Assembly (NCBI GenBank): GCA_007695195.1
Contig: REEG01000251.1
Location: 1-64,000, forward strand
Length of the DNA stretch: 64,000 nucleotides
From: Gemmatimonadales bacterium
Lineage (GTDB): Bacteria > Gemmatimonadota > Gemmatimonadetes > Longimicrobiales > Gaopeijiaceae
Direction of reading: 5' to 3'
The position numbers were made by a program, and so were the translations under genes. Under the pieces are notes generated by a model that had not been told where the DNA came from, ran no database searches, and saw nothing but the letters and a program-made list of their open reading frames with translations. Shown one piece after another: positions 18,609 through 27,930 of the stretch; position 1 is the stretch's first letter, and every line of letters begins with the position of its first letter.

Positions 18609-19301
18609 ATGGCATTCCCTCCACGCCGAATCTCCTTCCTCCTCGCCCTGCCGGCGGTTCTTTTCGCCGCGGCGTGCGGCGGGCACGACCACGCTGCGGA
18701 CCACGAGACGGACTCGGCAGAACACGCTGCTCACGGGGATCATGATCACGAGCACCATGCGGCCCATGGCGATCACGCCCACCATCACCACGGCATGGAG
18801 GCCACCGCCGGTCCCGGCTTCACCGTGGCCGATGTGGAGTTCATGCAGATGATGATGGGGCATCACGCCCAGGCGGTGGTCATGTCGGAGTTGGCGGCCA
18901 CCCAGGGCGCCGGCCCCCAGGTCCGGACCCTGTCCCAGCGCATCGACCTCTCCCAGCGGGATGAGATGGACTTCATGGCGGGCTGGCTGGAGAGCAGGGG
19001 ACAGCAGGTCCCCACCCAGGAGCAGATGGACGCCATGGTCATGCCGGGCCTGGTGAGCCCGGAGAACATGGCGCGACTGGCGGCGGCGGAGGGCACCGAG
19101 TTCGACCGCCTCTTCCTTGAGTTCATGATCGAGCACCACATCGGAGCCGTGGCCATGGTGGAGGACCTGTTCGCCCATCCCGACGCCGCCCAGGACTCCG
19201 AACTCTTTCCCTTCGCCGTCGATGTGGCGGCGGATCAGATGGATGAGATCCACATCATGGAGCGGATCCTCCAGAACCTCCCTTCCTCCTCGCCGGAGTG
19301 A
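18609..19301 (+). CDS. DUF305 (ferritin-like) lipoprotein with histidine-rich N-terminus
   Basis: The 230-residue lipoprotein has lipobox FAAAC. Residues about 24-63 are extremely histidine-rich (motifs such as HGDHDHEHHAAHGDHAHHHH), suggesting metal binding. The DUF305 core has two copies of the family pattern: FMQMMMGHHAQAVVMSEL, and later FMIEHHIGAVAMVEDL. DUF305 proteins are four-helix, ferritin-like exported proteins often found near copper or metal-resistance genes; the biochemical role is not settled. The stop lies five bases before the chosen ATG of the LVIVD gene, so the two are probably co-transcribed. Confidence 0.92.
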   Translation: MAFPPRRISFLLALPAVLFAAACGGHDHAADHETDSAEHAAHGDHDHEHHAAHGDHAHHHHGMEATAGPGFTVADVEFMQMMMGHHAQAVVMSELAATQGAGPQVRTLSQRIDLSQRDEMDFMAGWLESRGQQVPTQEQMDAMVMPGLVSPENMARLAAAEGTEFDRLFLEFMIEHHIGAVAMVEDLFAHPDAAQDSELFPFAVDVAADQMDEIHIMERILQNLPSSSPE

Positions 19302-19306
19302 CCTTC

Positions 19307-21088
19307 ATGACCGTACGTACCTCAACTTCCTGTCCGGACCGTGTGTGGGGCCGGGTGGCGGGGCCTCTGCGCCTGGCCCTGGCGGCCGGTGTCGTAGCCG
19401 CCGGCCTCCTGGTGCAGCCCGTCCAGGGGCAGGCCCAGCAGCAGGACCTCTCCGCCACCGCCACCATGGATGATCCCCGGGTGGGGCTCCGGGCCGGTGC
19501 CGGGAACTCCGCCGAGCAGGTCTTCAAGAACATGCGGCTCACGGCGTGGGCGCCGAAGCCGGCGCAGTTCGACTCCATCGCCGGGCTCGCCTTCATCAAC
19601 TCCGACCTGGCCTTCCGCGACAACTTCGTCTACCAGGGGAACTTCAGCGGCTTCATGATCTGGGATATCGCCGATCCCACCAGCCCCGAGCTGGTGAGCA
19701 CGGTGGTGTGCCCCACGGATCAGGGAGATCCCTCCATCTGGGGCGACCTCCTCTTCGTCTCGGCCGAGAGCCGGCGGTCCCGCATCGACTGCGGCTCGGA
19801 AGGGGTGGAAGACGGCGCGGACCGGATGCTGGGCGTGCGGATCTTCGATGTGAGCAACCCGGCATCGCCGCGGCTCGTGAAGAACGTGCAGACCTGCCGC
19901 GGGTCCCACACCCACACCATCGTCCCCCACCCGTCCGACGACGGCGTGATCTACATCTACGTGGGGGGATCGTCCCTCCCGCGGGATGCCTCGGAGATGG
20001 AAGGGTGCTCTGCCGGCACCGTGGCGGAGAACCCCAACACCGCCCAGTTCCGGGTAGACATCATCCGGGTGCCGCTGGATGATCCCGAGTCGGCCGAGGT
20101 GGTGGCCTACTCCCGGATGTTCGAAGGGCTCGCGCCGGTGGGCACCCGGGGTGGTCCGTCGGGATGCCACGACCTCACCGCCTACCCCCACTACAACCTG
20201 GTGGCCGGTGCCTGCGGGAGCTACGGAATCCTTCTGGACGCGTCGGACCCGGAGAACCCGGTGCGTCTGGACGCCCTCTCCGACGAGAACTTCTCCCTCT
20301 GGCACACCGCCGTCTTCAGCAATGACGCCGGGATGGTGGTCTTCACCGACGAGTGGGGCGGCGGGACGCGGCCGCGGTGCCGGGCCGAGGACCCCCTCCA
20401 CCTGGGCGGAAACGTCCATCTGGTCATCGACGAGAACGGTCGCTTCCATCAGCGGTCGTACTTCAAGATGCCGGCGGCCCAGACGGAGACCGAGAACTGC
20501 GTGTCCCACAACGGCGGGCTCATTCCGGTGCCGGGGCGGGAGATCAAGGTGCAGGGGTGGTACCAGGGCGGCGTGAACGTCTATGACTTCACCGATCCCG
20601 ACAACCCCTTCGAGATCGCCTACTTCGACCGGGGTCCGGTGGACGACGAGGTCCTGGTGGTGGGTGGATCGTGGGGTGCCTACTGGTACAACGGCTACAT
20701 CTACTCGTCCGAACTGGCCCGTGGTCTGGACGTGCTGGAACTCACCCCCAGCGAGTACCTCTCGGAGAACGAGATCGAGGCGGCCAAGCTGGTGACCATG
20801 GACGAGTACAACCCCCAGTCCCAGCCCAAGCTGGTGTGGCCTGCCGCCTTCCCGGTGGCCCGGGCCTACCTGGACCAGATCATCCGGGGCAACGGGCTCC
20901 CGTCGGCTCGGACCTCGGCCATCGGGTCGGCGCTGGACGCGGCGGAGGCGGCTTCGGGCGCCGACCGGCGGGACCGTCTGACCGCTCTGGCCGGTGAGCT
21001 GGAGGCCGAGGCGGCCGGTTCGTCCGATGCGGAGCGGGTGCGGCTCATGGCCGGAGTGATTCGCGACATGGCGAGCGCCGAGCAGTGA
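19307..21088 (+). CDS. Exported LVIVD-repeat beta-propeller protein
   Basis: The 593-residue protein has a long N-terminal signal peptide (hydrophobic LALAAGVVAAGLLV). Repeated blade motifs of the form G-hydrophobic-x-IFDVSNPASPRLV, MIWDIADPTSPELV and VYDFTDPDNPFEI are the LVIVD signature and indicate a beta-propeller. The C-terminal 100 residues are helical and Ala-rich. The ATG at 19307 is preferred because GGAG precedes it by eight bases; a GTG at 19298 overlaps the DUF305 stop. Repeats of this type are usually found on secreted or surface proteins of unknown ligand. It belongs to a run with the DUF305 and M14 genes (18609-22773). Confidence 0.9.
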   Translation: MTVRTSTSCPDRVWGRVAGPLRLALAAGVVAAGLLVQPVQGQAQQQDLSATATMDDPRVGLRAGAGNSAEQVFKNMRLTAWAPKPAQFDSIAGLAFINSDLAFRDNFVYQGNFSGFMIWDIADPTSPELVSTVVCPTDQGDPSIWGDLLFVSAESRRSRIDCGSEGVEDGADRMLGVRIFDVSNPASPRLVKNVQTCRGSHTHTIVPHPSDDGVIYIYVGGSSLPRDASEMEGCSAGTVAENPNTAQFRVDIIRVPLDDPESAEVVAYSRMFEGLAPVGTRGGPSGCHDLTAYPHYNLVAGACGSYGILLDASDPENPVRLDALSDENFSLWHTAVFSNDAGMVVFTDEWGGGTRPRCRAEDPLHLGGNVHLVIDENGRFHQRSYFKMPAAQTETENCVSHNGGLIPVPGREIKVQGWYQGGVNVYDFTDPDNPFEIAYFDRGPVDDEVLVVGGSWGAYWYNGYIYSSELARGLDVLELTPSEYLSENEIEAAKLVTMDEYNPQSQPKLVWPAAFPVARAYLDQIIRGNGLPSARTSAIGSALDAAEAASGADRRDRLTALAGELEAEAAGSSDAERVRLMAGVIRDMASAEQ

Positions 21089-22773
21089 GGCCGGTACATG
21101 GGGAGGGGCGCCTGGTGCGCCCCTCCCGATCGGCTGGAGCCCCCCGGAGACAGTCTCCGGTGGGGCTCTTTCTGGTTCTGGCCGTCTCCATCCTCTTTCC
21201 TGCGGTGGGCATTTCGGCCCAGCAAGCGCCTGCCGGCCATGTACTGACCGGTTCCGACGCCCTCCTCACCCGAGCCGAGCGGACCGGGACCGACCTGATC
21301 ACCCCGCCCGACGAGATCAGCGCCTTCTTCCATGCCCTGGCTGCTGCCGCGCCGGAGACGGTGCGCCTCCGGGAGATCGGGGAGAGCCGGGAAGGGCGCC
21401 CGCTGGAGCTGGTGGTGCTGGCTCGCCCGGGGATCGCCGAGCCCTGGGAGGCACATGCCTCGGGGAAGCCCATCTTCTTCATCGGGGCCCAGGTGCATGG
21501 GAATGAGCCTGCCGGTGGAGAGGGGCTCATGCGCTTCGCCCGGGAGGTGGTGCTCGGTGAACTGGCCCCCTTCCTCGACCACATGGTCTTCATCCTGGTG
21601 CCGGTCATCAGCCCCGACGGCTCGGCGGCTGCGCCCTGGGGCACCCGGGAGAACCGGGCAGGCTACAACCTGAACCGGGACTACACCCGTCTCACCAATC
21701 CCGAGTCCAGCGCGGTGGTGCAAGAGGTGCTGACCCCGTGGCGTCCCCACGTCATGGTGGACCTCCATGAGTTGACCGGTCCCCGGGTCTATGACTTCTA
21801 CGCCCTCCACCCCTCCAACCTCAATGTGGACGCGACGCTTCGGGCGCTGGCTGCGGGTCCTGCCAGCCTTGCGATCCAGCAGGCGCTGGAGGAGGGTGGA
21901 TTCACCTACTTCCCCTATCACATCCAGCCGTCCGACCCGACGCAGGTGGCCGAGGAAGGGATTGTCTCCGGGGGGTACGGCTTGCGTATCCTCCGGAACT
22001 ACGGAGGAGCCCGGGGAGCCGTGAGTATCCTCTTTGAGTCCAGGCGCGAGACCGACCCCAGCATCGATCTGGTCTCGAGGGGCCACCAGCAGAAGTTGGG
22101 GCTCGAGGGGATGGCCCGGTGGGTGGCCGCCGAGGGGGGCGACATCGTAGCGGCGGTGGAAGGGGCCCGGCTGCGCATGCAGGAGCGGGGAGCGCAGTGG
22201 AACCCGGCCGATTCGGTGGTGGTCACCGCCGAGTTCGTCTCGTCGGGGCTCGTGGACTACCGGATGCCCGAGTTCCGGCCCCGGGCCGACGGGACCGGCA
22301 TGGAGCCCACCGGCGAGATCCTGGATCTCAGGATCCCCTTCGCCGACAGCGCCGTGTCCACGCTGTCCCGGGTGCGTCCCGTGGGATACCTCATCGAGCC
22401 CCACCGAGGCGATCTGGTTCGCGAACTCCGGCGCCACGGGATCCAGGTGGAGCGCATCGCCGCCCCCGTTCGAATGGAGGTGGAGCACTTCCGGGTGGAA
22501 TCGGTGGAGTATGCCGCCGCCGCGTCGGAGGGGTATGTGGAGCGGCAGGTCCGTGCATCCCTGGAAGAGGGAGAGGTGGACCTCCCCCTGGGAGCGTACC
22601 TGGTGCGGAGCGGGCAGCCCCTGGCCCCTCTGGTCTTCGCCCTCCTGGAGCCGGAAGACATGGACTCCTTCGCCAGCGTCGGTGCCTTCTCCGCAGAGAA
22701 GCGGGTGGGAGGAGTGCTCCCGGTCCACCGCCTGCGCCGGCTACCGGAAGGTGTGACGCCCGTGCTTCCCTGA
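21085..22773 (+). CDS. M14-family zinc carboxypeptidase, exported
   Basis: The protein has about 562 residues. It has a signal peptide (VGLFLVLAVSILF, cleavage after SAQ). Zinc ligands fit HxxE in GAQVHGNEP (H138, E141) and the later histidine in MVDLHEL (H228). NLNRDY near residue 195 supplies the Asn-Arg substrate-carboxylate site. It presumably removes C-terminal residues or cleaves amide bonds in peptides in the periplasm. The GTG at 21085 overlaps the LVIVD stop (GTGA). A second GTG at 21115 has GGGGAGGGG upstream and is an equally good start. The C-terminal 200 residues form an extra beta-rich domain. A strong terminator follows directly. Confidence 0.9.
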   Translation: MRPVHGEGRLVRPSRSAGAPRRQSPVGLFLVLAVSILFPAVGISAQQAPAGHVLTGSDALLTRAERTGTDLITPPDEISAFFHALAAAAPETVRLREIGESREGRPLELVVLARPGIAEPWEAHASGKPIFFIGAQVHGNEPAGGEGLMRFAREVVLGELAPFLDHMVFILVPVISPDGSAAAPWGTRENRAGYNLNRDYTRLTNPESSAVVQEVLTPWRPHVMVDLHELTGPRVYDFYALHPSNLNVDATLRALAAGPASLAIQQALEEGGFTYFPYHIQPSDPTQVAEEGIVSGGYGLRILRNYGGARGAVSILFESRRETDPSIDLVSRGHQQKLGLEGMARWVAAEGGDIVAAVEGARLRMQERGAQWNPADSVVVTAEFVSSGLVDYRMPEFRPRADGTGMEPTGEILDLRIPFADSAVSTLSRVRPVGYLIEPHRGDLVRELRRHGIQVERIAAPVRMEVEHFRVESVEYAAAASEGYVERQVRASLEEGEVDLPLGAYLVRSGQPLAPLVFALLEPEDMDSFASVGAFSAEKRVGGVLPVHRLRRLPEGVTPVLP

Positions 22774-22780
22774 GGAGAAA

Positions 22781-22815
22781 AGGGGCCCGACCCGGATGAC
22801 TCCGGATCGGGCCCT
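22781..22815. terminator. Bidirectional intrinsic terminator between convergent operons
   Basis: A long GC-rich stem pairs GGGCCCGA and CCGGA with TCCGG and TCGGGCCC around a TGAC loop, flanked by A-rich sequence on the left and TTCTCT on the right. It sits just after the M14 stop and before the convergent SusD-type stop, so it can serve both strands. Confidence 0.8.
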
Positions 22816-22853
22816 TCTCTCATTCACTGGAGCATGGGAACCGTGCCCCTGCG

Positions 22854-24143
22854 TCAACCCACCGGGACGTTGGGGTTCGTCTCACGCTCCGACGGCGGGA
22901 TGGGGAAGCAGAAGTCCTGCCGTACGAGATTGGAGCTGGCGCCGGGAAGCTCCAGCTCATGGAACGAGCCCGGAGCCCCGGTGGCGTTCCAGCGGAACCG
23001 GTCTCCCATGCGGCGACCTTCGAGCCAGAGCTCGATGGCCCGCTCCCGCTTGAGATGGGTCCATGCCTCGTCGGCGTTGGCCGCCGTCACTTCATCCATC
23101 CCCACCCGGGTCCGGAGGCCGTTGATGATGGTCATGGCCTGGGTCCAGCTCCCAGCGATGAGTTGGGCCTCCGCCTCCACCAGGCGCATCTCGCGGCCTG
23201 ACGAGAGCCGGATGTCGGCGGCGTCGGTGGGGTACTTCTGCTGCCGCTTGAAGGGCACCCGACCACAGCACTCGATGGCGGCGTCCCCCGTCTCACCGGG
23301 CGTATAGGAGTAGGGAATCCGGGGGTCGCCATCGGGATTCTGATTGCTCAGCCCGTACCCCTCCCACTGGGTATTCCAGATGGTGTGGGCGCGGTAGGGG
23401 GTTCCCGCCCCTGCCCAGGCGATGCGGTTCCGCTGGTCGTCGGAACCGACGCTGAAGTAGGGAACGAAGTAGTCGAAGTCCGTGGGAACCTGGGCCGCGT
23501 CGGCGGCGGCCCCGGACCAGTTGCCCTGATGCACACGGATGGACGCGCGTCCTGCCAGGGCGGCGAATCGGAGGTCCCCGCTGGCCGTTTCCAGCGCCGC
23601 CGAGAAGTAGCGCTCGGCCCGGTCCAGGTACTCGCTCCGGGGCTGGATGGACCCACCGTCGATGACCGCCTCGCAGTAGTGCTCTCCCATGAGACGGTTG
23701 GCGTACCCGGCCCAGAGGCGCGCCTGGACCAGCAGGGTGGGCGAATCGGACCCCACCCGCTCGAGGCGGGCCACCCCCGACTCGGCGAGCCACCGGGCCC
23801 GGCTCGACTGGTTCCAGTGGGTGTCCAGGTTCCGGTCGTCGGTGCGGAGCTCTCCCTGGGACCACTCGTTGGAGATCCCGAACGCCGCCGTGGAGCCGGC
23901 AGGGTGGATCTCCCGGGTCACCGCCGCCCCGGTGTACGCCAGCCAGTTCAGCCCCTGGGCCAGCGCCCGCCCCATTCCATTCACCACGGCGGGCTGCGCC
24001 AGCGACTCTTCCAGGAACTGCTCCTGGATGGGCCCAGGATTCGTCACCTCGAAATCACATCCGGCCGCCAATACGGCCACGCCAAGCACGCCGAGGCCAA
24101 GTCCCCGAGCGGCGCGCTTCGATCCCGTCTTCGTGAGCTTCAT
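22854..24143 (-). CDS. SusD/RagB-type outer-membrane lipoprotein
   Basis: The 429-residue protein is the surface substrate-binding partner of the upstream SusC-type channel. It has a lipoprotein signal (VAVLAAGC) followed by the typical DFEVTNPGPIQEQ start. TPR-like helices bear repeated Ala/Arg patterns, and a conserved C-terminal block contains RERAIELWLEGRRMGDRFRW, a hallmark of RagB/SusD. The start at 24143 has GGAG eight bases upstream, and the SusC stop lies 14 bases before it. The substrate cannot be told. No glycoside hydrolase is nearby but many peptidases are, so peptides are a reasonable guess. Confidence 0.93.
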   Translation of the reverse strand: MKLTKTGSKRAARGLGLGVLGVAVLAAGCDFEVTNPGPIQEQFLEESLAQPAVVNGMGRALAQGLNWLAYTGAAVTREIHPAGSTAAFGISNEWSQGELRTDDRNLDTHWNQSSRARWLAESGVARLERVGSDSPTLLVQARLWAGYANRLMGEHYCEAVIDGGSIQPRSEYLDRAERYFSAALETASGDLRFAALAGRASIRVHQGNWSGAAADAAQVPTDFDYFVPYFSVGSDDQRNRIAWAGAGTPYRAHTIWNTQWEGYGLSNQNPDGDPRIPYSYTPGETGDAAIECCGRVPFKRQQKYPTDAADIRLSSGREMRLVEAEAQLIAGSWTQAMTIINGLRTRVGMDEVTAANADEAWTHLKRERAIELWLEGRRMGDRFRWNATGAPGSFHELELPGASSNLVRQDFCFPIPPSERETNPNVPVG

Positions 24144-24157
24144 GGTTGTTCTCCGCA

Positions 24158-27085
24158 TCAGAAGTTCACCCGGACCGAGGCGGTCCAGAGGGAGGGACCG
24201 GGAACGTGCTCGGAGATGGAGCGGACATTCGCCTCAAACCCGCTGTTGTTGGACATCTCGGGATCGAAGGTCCGGAACTCGGGCTTCGTCCACCGGAACA
24301 GGTTCCGGCCCGAGAGGGTGAAGGTGGCCCGGGAGCCGCCCGGCACCAGCCGATCCGGAATGGGGGCGTTGAAGGTGACCTCCCGGATCTTGAAGAAGTC
24401 GGACGGATAGATGTGGTGATCGGCCCGGGTGGGGAGGAAGCAGCGGGCCCGCTCCTCGGCGGGCACGGCATCCCGTCCCTGGGTCTGCTCGATGGCGTAC
24501 ACGTTGTAGCAGCCGGCCCAGATCACCGAGCGGGTCACGGCGTTGAAGGCCGCCAGGTCGTAGATGTAGTGACCGCCCTGATACTCACCCCGGGTGGTGA
24601 GGGACATCCCCCGAGGGAGGGAGACGGTGGTGTTCATCCCGATGATCCGGGTGGGATTGGCAGGCCCGATCTCGCAGTCGTCCTGGAAGACGGGATCGGC
24701 CAGCTCCCCGGCGTTGGTGACGCACCGGGCCCGGATCACCGGCACCGAGGCGCCCTCCACGATCCACCCGAAGTTGCCCAGGGAGAAGGGCGGCGCCCCG
24801 CCCAGGCTGACCACCTCCGAGTTCACGGTGGTGAGGTTCGCGCCCACATCCCACCCCCAGCGCGACCCACGGAGGACGGCGAAGTTGGCGCCCAGCTCGA
24901 TCCCCGAGTTCTTGAGCTCACCCACGTTCTCGAGCTGGCTGCCCAGGAAGCCGGATGAGGGGATCTGACGCACATTGAAGAGGGCGTCGGTGGTGCGGGC
25001 GTTGAAGTAGGTGAACTCCACCGCCAGCCGGTCGTCCACGAAGGCCCCGTCGAAGCCCGCCTCGAACTCGGCGGTGCGCTCGGGACCCAGGTCGGCATTC
25101 CCCACATTGAGGGGGAAGAAGGCCGGGTCCTGGCCCCACCCCACCGGATTGTACGTCCGGACGGCGTCGAAGGCCCCCGGCGCCCGCCCCGAATGCCCGT
25201 AGGCTGAGCGGAGCTTCACCTGGCCCCAGGAGGGGTTCCAGAAGTCCTCGTCGGAGATCACCCACGAGAAGCTCACCTTGGGGTAGCTCTGAAGCCCCAG
25301 GTTCTCACCGAAGGCACTGTTTCCGTCGACCCGCATCCCCAGCGTCAGGAAGTACCGATCCCGGAAGTCGAAGAGGATCTGCCCGAAGAGTCCGGCATTG
25401 ATGACCCGCTGCCGCGACTCGAAGCCCAGGGTGGATCCGCCGGCGTCCACCACCGGACGACCGGGCCCCGGGAAGTTCTCGCCGTACGCGCCCGTCTCCT
25501 CCGTCTCCGTGGTGACCATCTGGCCGCCGGCGGAGAAGCTGGTGCGGAAGTCGTCGTTGACGCGGTAGCTGTAGCTGGACACCAGGTCCGCCGTAAGGGT
25601 GGCGAACCGGTGGCGGCGGTCCGACAGGATCCCGGTGGGAGCCAGCTCGAATCCGAAGGGGCGGAGATTCCGGTTGTTCTGCTGTGCCAGGTCGTACCCA
25701 ACGGTGAGTCGGTTCGTCAACTCGGGGGTCGGGGTCCAGGTGGCCGTGACGCCGGTCACCAGGCGCTCGATCTCACTGGTGAGTTCCTGGTTCAGGAGGG
25801 GGTCGATGGCTTCCCGGTCTTCCGACGACGCGTAGTTCCGGTCCCGCCGGAAGGCGTTCAGCGTCAGACCGTGGGCGTTGTTCCCCACTGCGGTGTGGCT
25901 GAGCTTGGTGTTGGTGAACGCCGTGTTCCACTGGACCTGCAGATTGTCGATGGGGAAGAAGGCGAAGTTCCCCCGCAGGTTCACCTTGTCCTCGTGGTCG
26001 TTGGGAAGCACGCCCTCGTTGTCGGTGAGGGTCCCGGAGATGAAGTACTGGAAGTCCTCCCTTCCGCCCGCCACCGACAGGGAGTACCGCTGCTGCCAGG
26101 CATTCCGGAGCCACGGATCGATGAAGAGGAACTCGGAACGCCCGCCGGCCGAGGTCCGGGCCGGCTCCGACGGGGGCCGGTCCGAGGTGGCCGGGCCGAA
26201 GGGGAGGACCCGGGCCATCCCCTGGTCCATCTGTACGGTCCACTGGGCCGCGCCGGGGCGCCCGCGCTTGGTGAAGATCTGGATTACCCCGGCGGCCGCC
26301 TCCGTCCCGTAGAGGGTGGTGGCGGCCGCGCCCTTGATGACCTCGATGCGCTCGATGTCGGCGGGGTTGATGTCGTTCAGCGGCGAGGAGACATCGTTGT
26401 TGCTCCGGCTCTGGAAGCCGGTGTTGGGCACGTTCTTGGCGTACCCGTCGCTCCGGAGCCGAATCCCGTCCACATAGATGATGGGCTGGTTGCTCATGGC
26501 CACGGAGACGTTCCCCCGCAGCCGGATCTGGGCGCCGCTCCCCACCGAGCCCGAGCCGGGGGTGACGGTCATGCCGGTGACCCGGGACTGGAGCAGCGCG
26601 TCCATGTTGGCGGGCGGCTCCAGCACCCCGGTCATGTCGATCTGGCTGATGGTGTTGCCCACCTCGCGGCGTCGGGCCGCGCCGGCGGTTCCCGTCACCA
26701 CCAGTTCATCCAGCGCCAGCGCCTGGGTGGCGATGGCCAGGTTGAATACGGTCTCTTGCCCGGCCGTCACTGTGATCTCGCCGGTGCCGGCCTGATAGCC
26801 CAGCCGCTCGGCTCGGATGGTGTAGCTCCCCGCCGGCACGTTGGCCAGGGTGAACCGGCCCTGGGCGTTGGTGAGGGAGCCGAGGCCGGCTCCCTGGAGG
26901 AAGACCTGCACCTGACCCACCGGCGCCCCGGACTGGGCGTCGGTGATCTGGCCGGTCACGGTTCCCGTGGTCTGGGCCAGAATGGCCCCGGGAATCGCAA
27001 CCGCCAGGAGCAGCAGCGCTAGTTGCGCCGCCCATCGGCCGACCCGGCTGGGGACCTCCCGGGTCGCGCACGGAACTCTTTCCAT
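24158..27085 (-). CDS. SusC/RagA-type TonB-linked outer-membrane transporter
   Basis: This 975-residue TonB-dependent channel imports oligomers captured by the SusD partner. After the signal peptide (ending AILAQ) comes a carboxypeptidase-regulatory-like domain (about residues 40-118, TGTVTGQITDAQSGAPV). A TonB-box/plug region follows, with the SusC signatures ALDELVVTGTAG and IRLRGNVSVAMSNQPIIYVDG. The beta-barrel ends in the outer-membrane motif SVRVNF. It is the first gene of a two-gene operon. No sigma/anti-sigma pair or two-component regulator is adjacent, so regulation is not evident. Confidence 0.95.
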   Translation of the reverse strand: MERVPCATREVPSRVGRWAAQLALLLLAVAIPGAILAQTTGTVTGQITDAQSGAPVGQVQVFLQGAGLGSLTNAQGRFTLANVPAGSYTIRAERLGYQAGTGEITVTAGQETVFNLAIATQALALDELVVTGTAGAARRREVGNTISQIDMTGVLEPPANMDALLQSRVTGMTVTPGSGSVGSGAQIRLRGNVSVAMSNQPIIYVDGIRLRSDGYAKNVPNTGFQSRSNNDVSSPLNDINPADIERIEVIKGAAATTLYGTEAAAGVIQIFTKRGRPGAAQWTVQMDQGMARVLPFGPATSDRPPSEPARTSAGGRSEFLFIDPWLRNAWQQRYSLSVAGGREDFQYFISGTLTDNEGVLPNDHEDKVNLRGNFAFFPIDNLQVQWNTAFTNTKLSHTAVGNNAHGLTLNAFRRDRNYASSEDREAIDPLLNQELTSEIERLVTGVTATWTPTPELTNRLTVGYDLAQQNNRNLRPFGFELAPTGILSDRRHRFATLTADLVSSYSYRVNDDFRTSFSAGGQMVTTETEETGAYGENFPGPGRPVVDAGGSTLGFESRQRVINAGLFGQILFDFRDRYFLTLGMRVDGNSAFGENLGLQSYPKVSFSWVISDEDFWNPSWGQVKLRSAYGHSGRAPGAFDAVRTYNPVGWGQDPAFFPLNVGNADLGPERTAEFEAGFDGAFVDDRLAVEFTYFNARTTDALFNVRQIPSSGFLGSQLENVGELKNSGIELGANFAVLRGSRWGWDVGANLTTVNSEVVSLGGAPPFSLGNFGWIVEGASVPVIRARCVTNAGELADPVFQDDCEIGPANPTRIIGMNTTVSLPRGMSLTTRGEYQGGHYIYDLAAFNAVTRSVIWAGCYNVYAIEQTQGRDAVPAEERARCFLPTRADHHIYPSDFFKIREVTFNAPIPDRLVPGGSRATFTLSGRNLFRWTKPEFRTFDPEMSNNSGFEANVRSISEHVPGPSLWTASVRVNF

Positions 27086-27153
27086 GGGTGCTCTCGTTGT
27101 GGATTGTACACAATACGTTGGGTGCCGACCGGCCCCTGCTTAGCGGAGACAGT

Positions 27154-27180
27154 TTGACACCCGGCTTACTCAGGTGTCAA
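27154..27180. repeat. 8-bp inverted repeat TTGACACC/GGTGTCAA
   Basis: Perfect arms at 27154-27161 and 27173-27180 flank an 11-base spacer. The element lies 14 bases after the stop of the upstream lipoprotein gene and about 70 bases before the SusC start, on the same transcribed strand. It could be an operator for the SusCD operon or a hairpin between transcripts. It has no T-run. Confidence 0.5.
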
Positions 27181-27193
27181 TAGGCCTGCGTCG

Positions 27194-27697
27194 TCAGCGC
27201 TGGATCCTGAGAGGGGGGCCGGATCTCAACTCGGCTCCCCCGTCCAGAGGTGGGCGGGTATCGCCGCCGGCGTCGCTGGAGAATTCACGGATCACAAGGG
27301 CCGCCACGATTCCCACCCCGGCGCCGACCAGAAGCCCCGTCCGGCGGCGATCCAGCGCTCGACGCTCCATCTCCAGCAGAGAGGCAGTGGGGATCTCCAC
27401 GCGCTGCCGGAGATTTCGCACTGCGGCGCCCTGCACCTCGCTGTGGACCACCACGTCCAGGAAGAGGGCAGGGTGGATGTCGGCGATCCTCCCCTGGAGG
27501 ACGCGACTCTCCCGCTGAAGAGTGGGCGCCAGCCGCTGGGCTTCGGCCTCGGTGATGCGCACCCGCACGTCGTCTCCCACTGCCACGGCAGCTGGATCCA
27601 CCACCTGATGTGAAAAGCAGCCGGCAAGGATCAGGGCCAGGACCGGCGCCACCAGGACGAAGCGGAGGGCAGCGACGGGGGAACGCCGTCGCACCAT
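27194..27697 (-). CDS. Small lipoprotein of unknown function with two-part (secreted plus membrane) layout
   Basis: The protein has about 167 residues when started at the ATG at 27697. The N-terminal hydrophobic stretch ends in a lipobox (LILAGC). A small beta-rich domain follows (VAVGDDVRVRITEAEAQRL to VRNLRQRVEIP). Near residue 125 a hydrophobic helix (GLLVGAGVGIVAALVI) could span a membrane. I recognise no family. The open frame extends to 27859 with further in-frame ATGs (27784), none with a clear ribosome site, so the start is uncertain. It precedes the SusC gene on the same strand, separated by an inverted repeat. Confidence 0.65.
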   Translation of the reverse strand: MVRRRSPVAALRFVLVAPVLALILAGCFSHQVVDPAAVAVGDDVRVRITEAEAQRLAPTLQRESRVLQGRIADIHPALFLDVVVHSEVQGAAVRNLRQRVEIPTASLLEMERRALDRRRTGLLVGAGVGIVAALVIREFSSDAGGDTRPPLDGGAELRSGPPLRIQR

Positions 27698-27930
27698 GGG
27701 CCCCGACGGGGGCGAGGGGCTGAACGGGCCTGGGGATCCCGACGGGCGTGGGGACCGGAAAACCGGACTGGATAGAGGAGACATGGCCGACGGCGAGGCG
27801 GGGAAAGGAGGGAGAGGACCCACATGGATGTGGGGCGCCTCGGGGAATCCGTCGAACATGTCAGCGAGAGGTCGGATCCGCCACGGCCACGGGAATGGAT
27901 CTCACGGCGGGATCGTGCCATCTTGACCCC

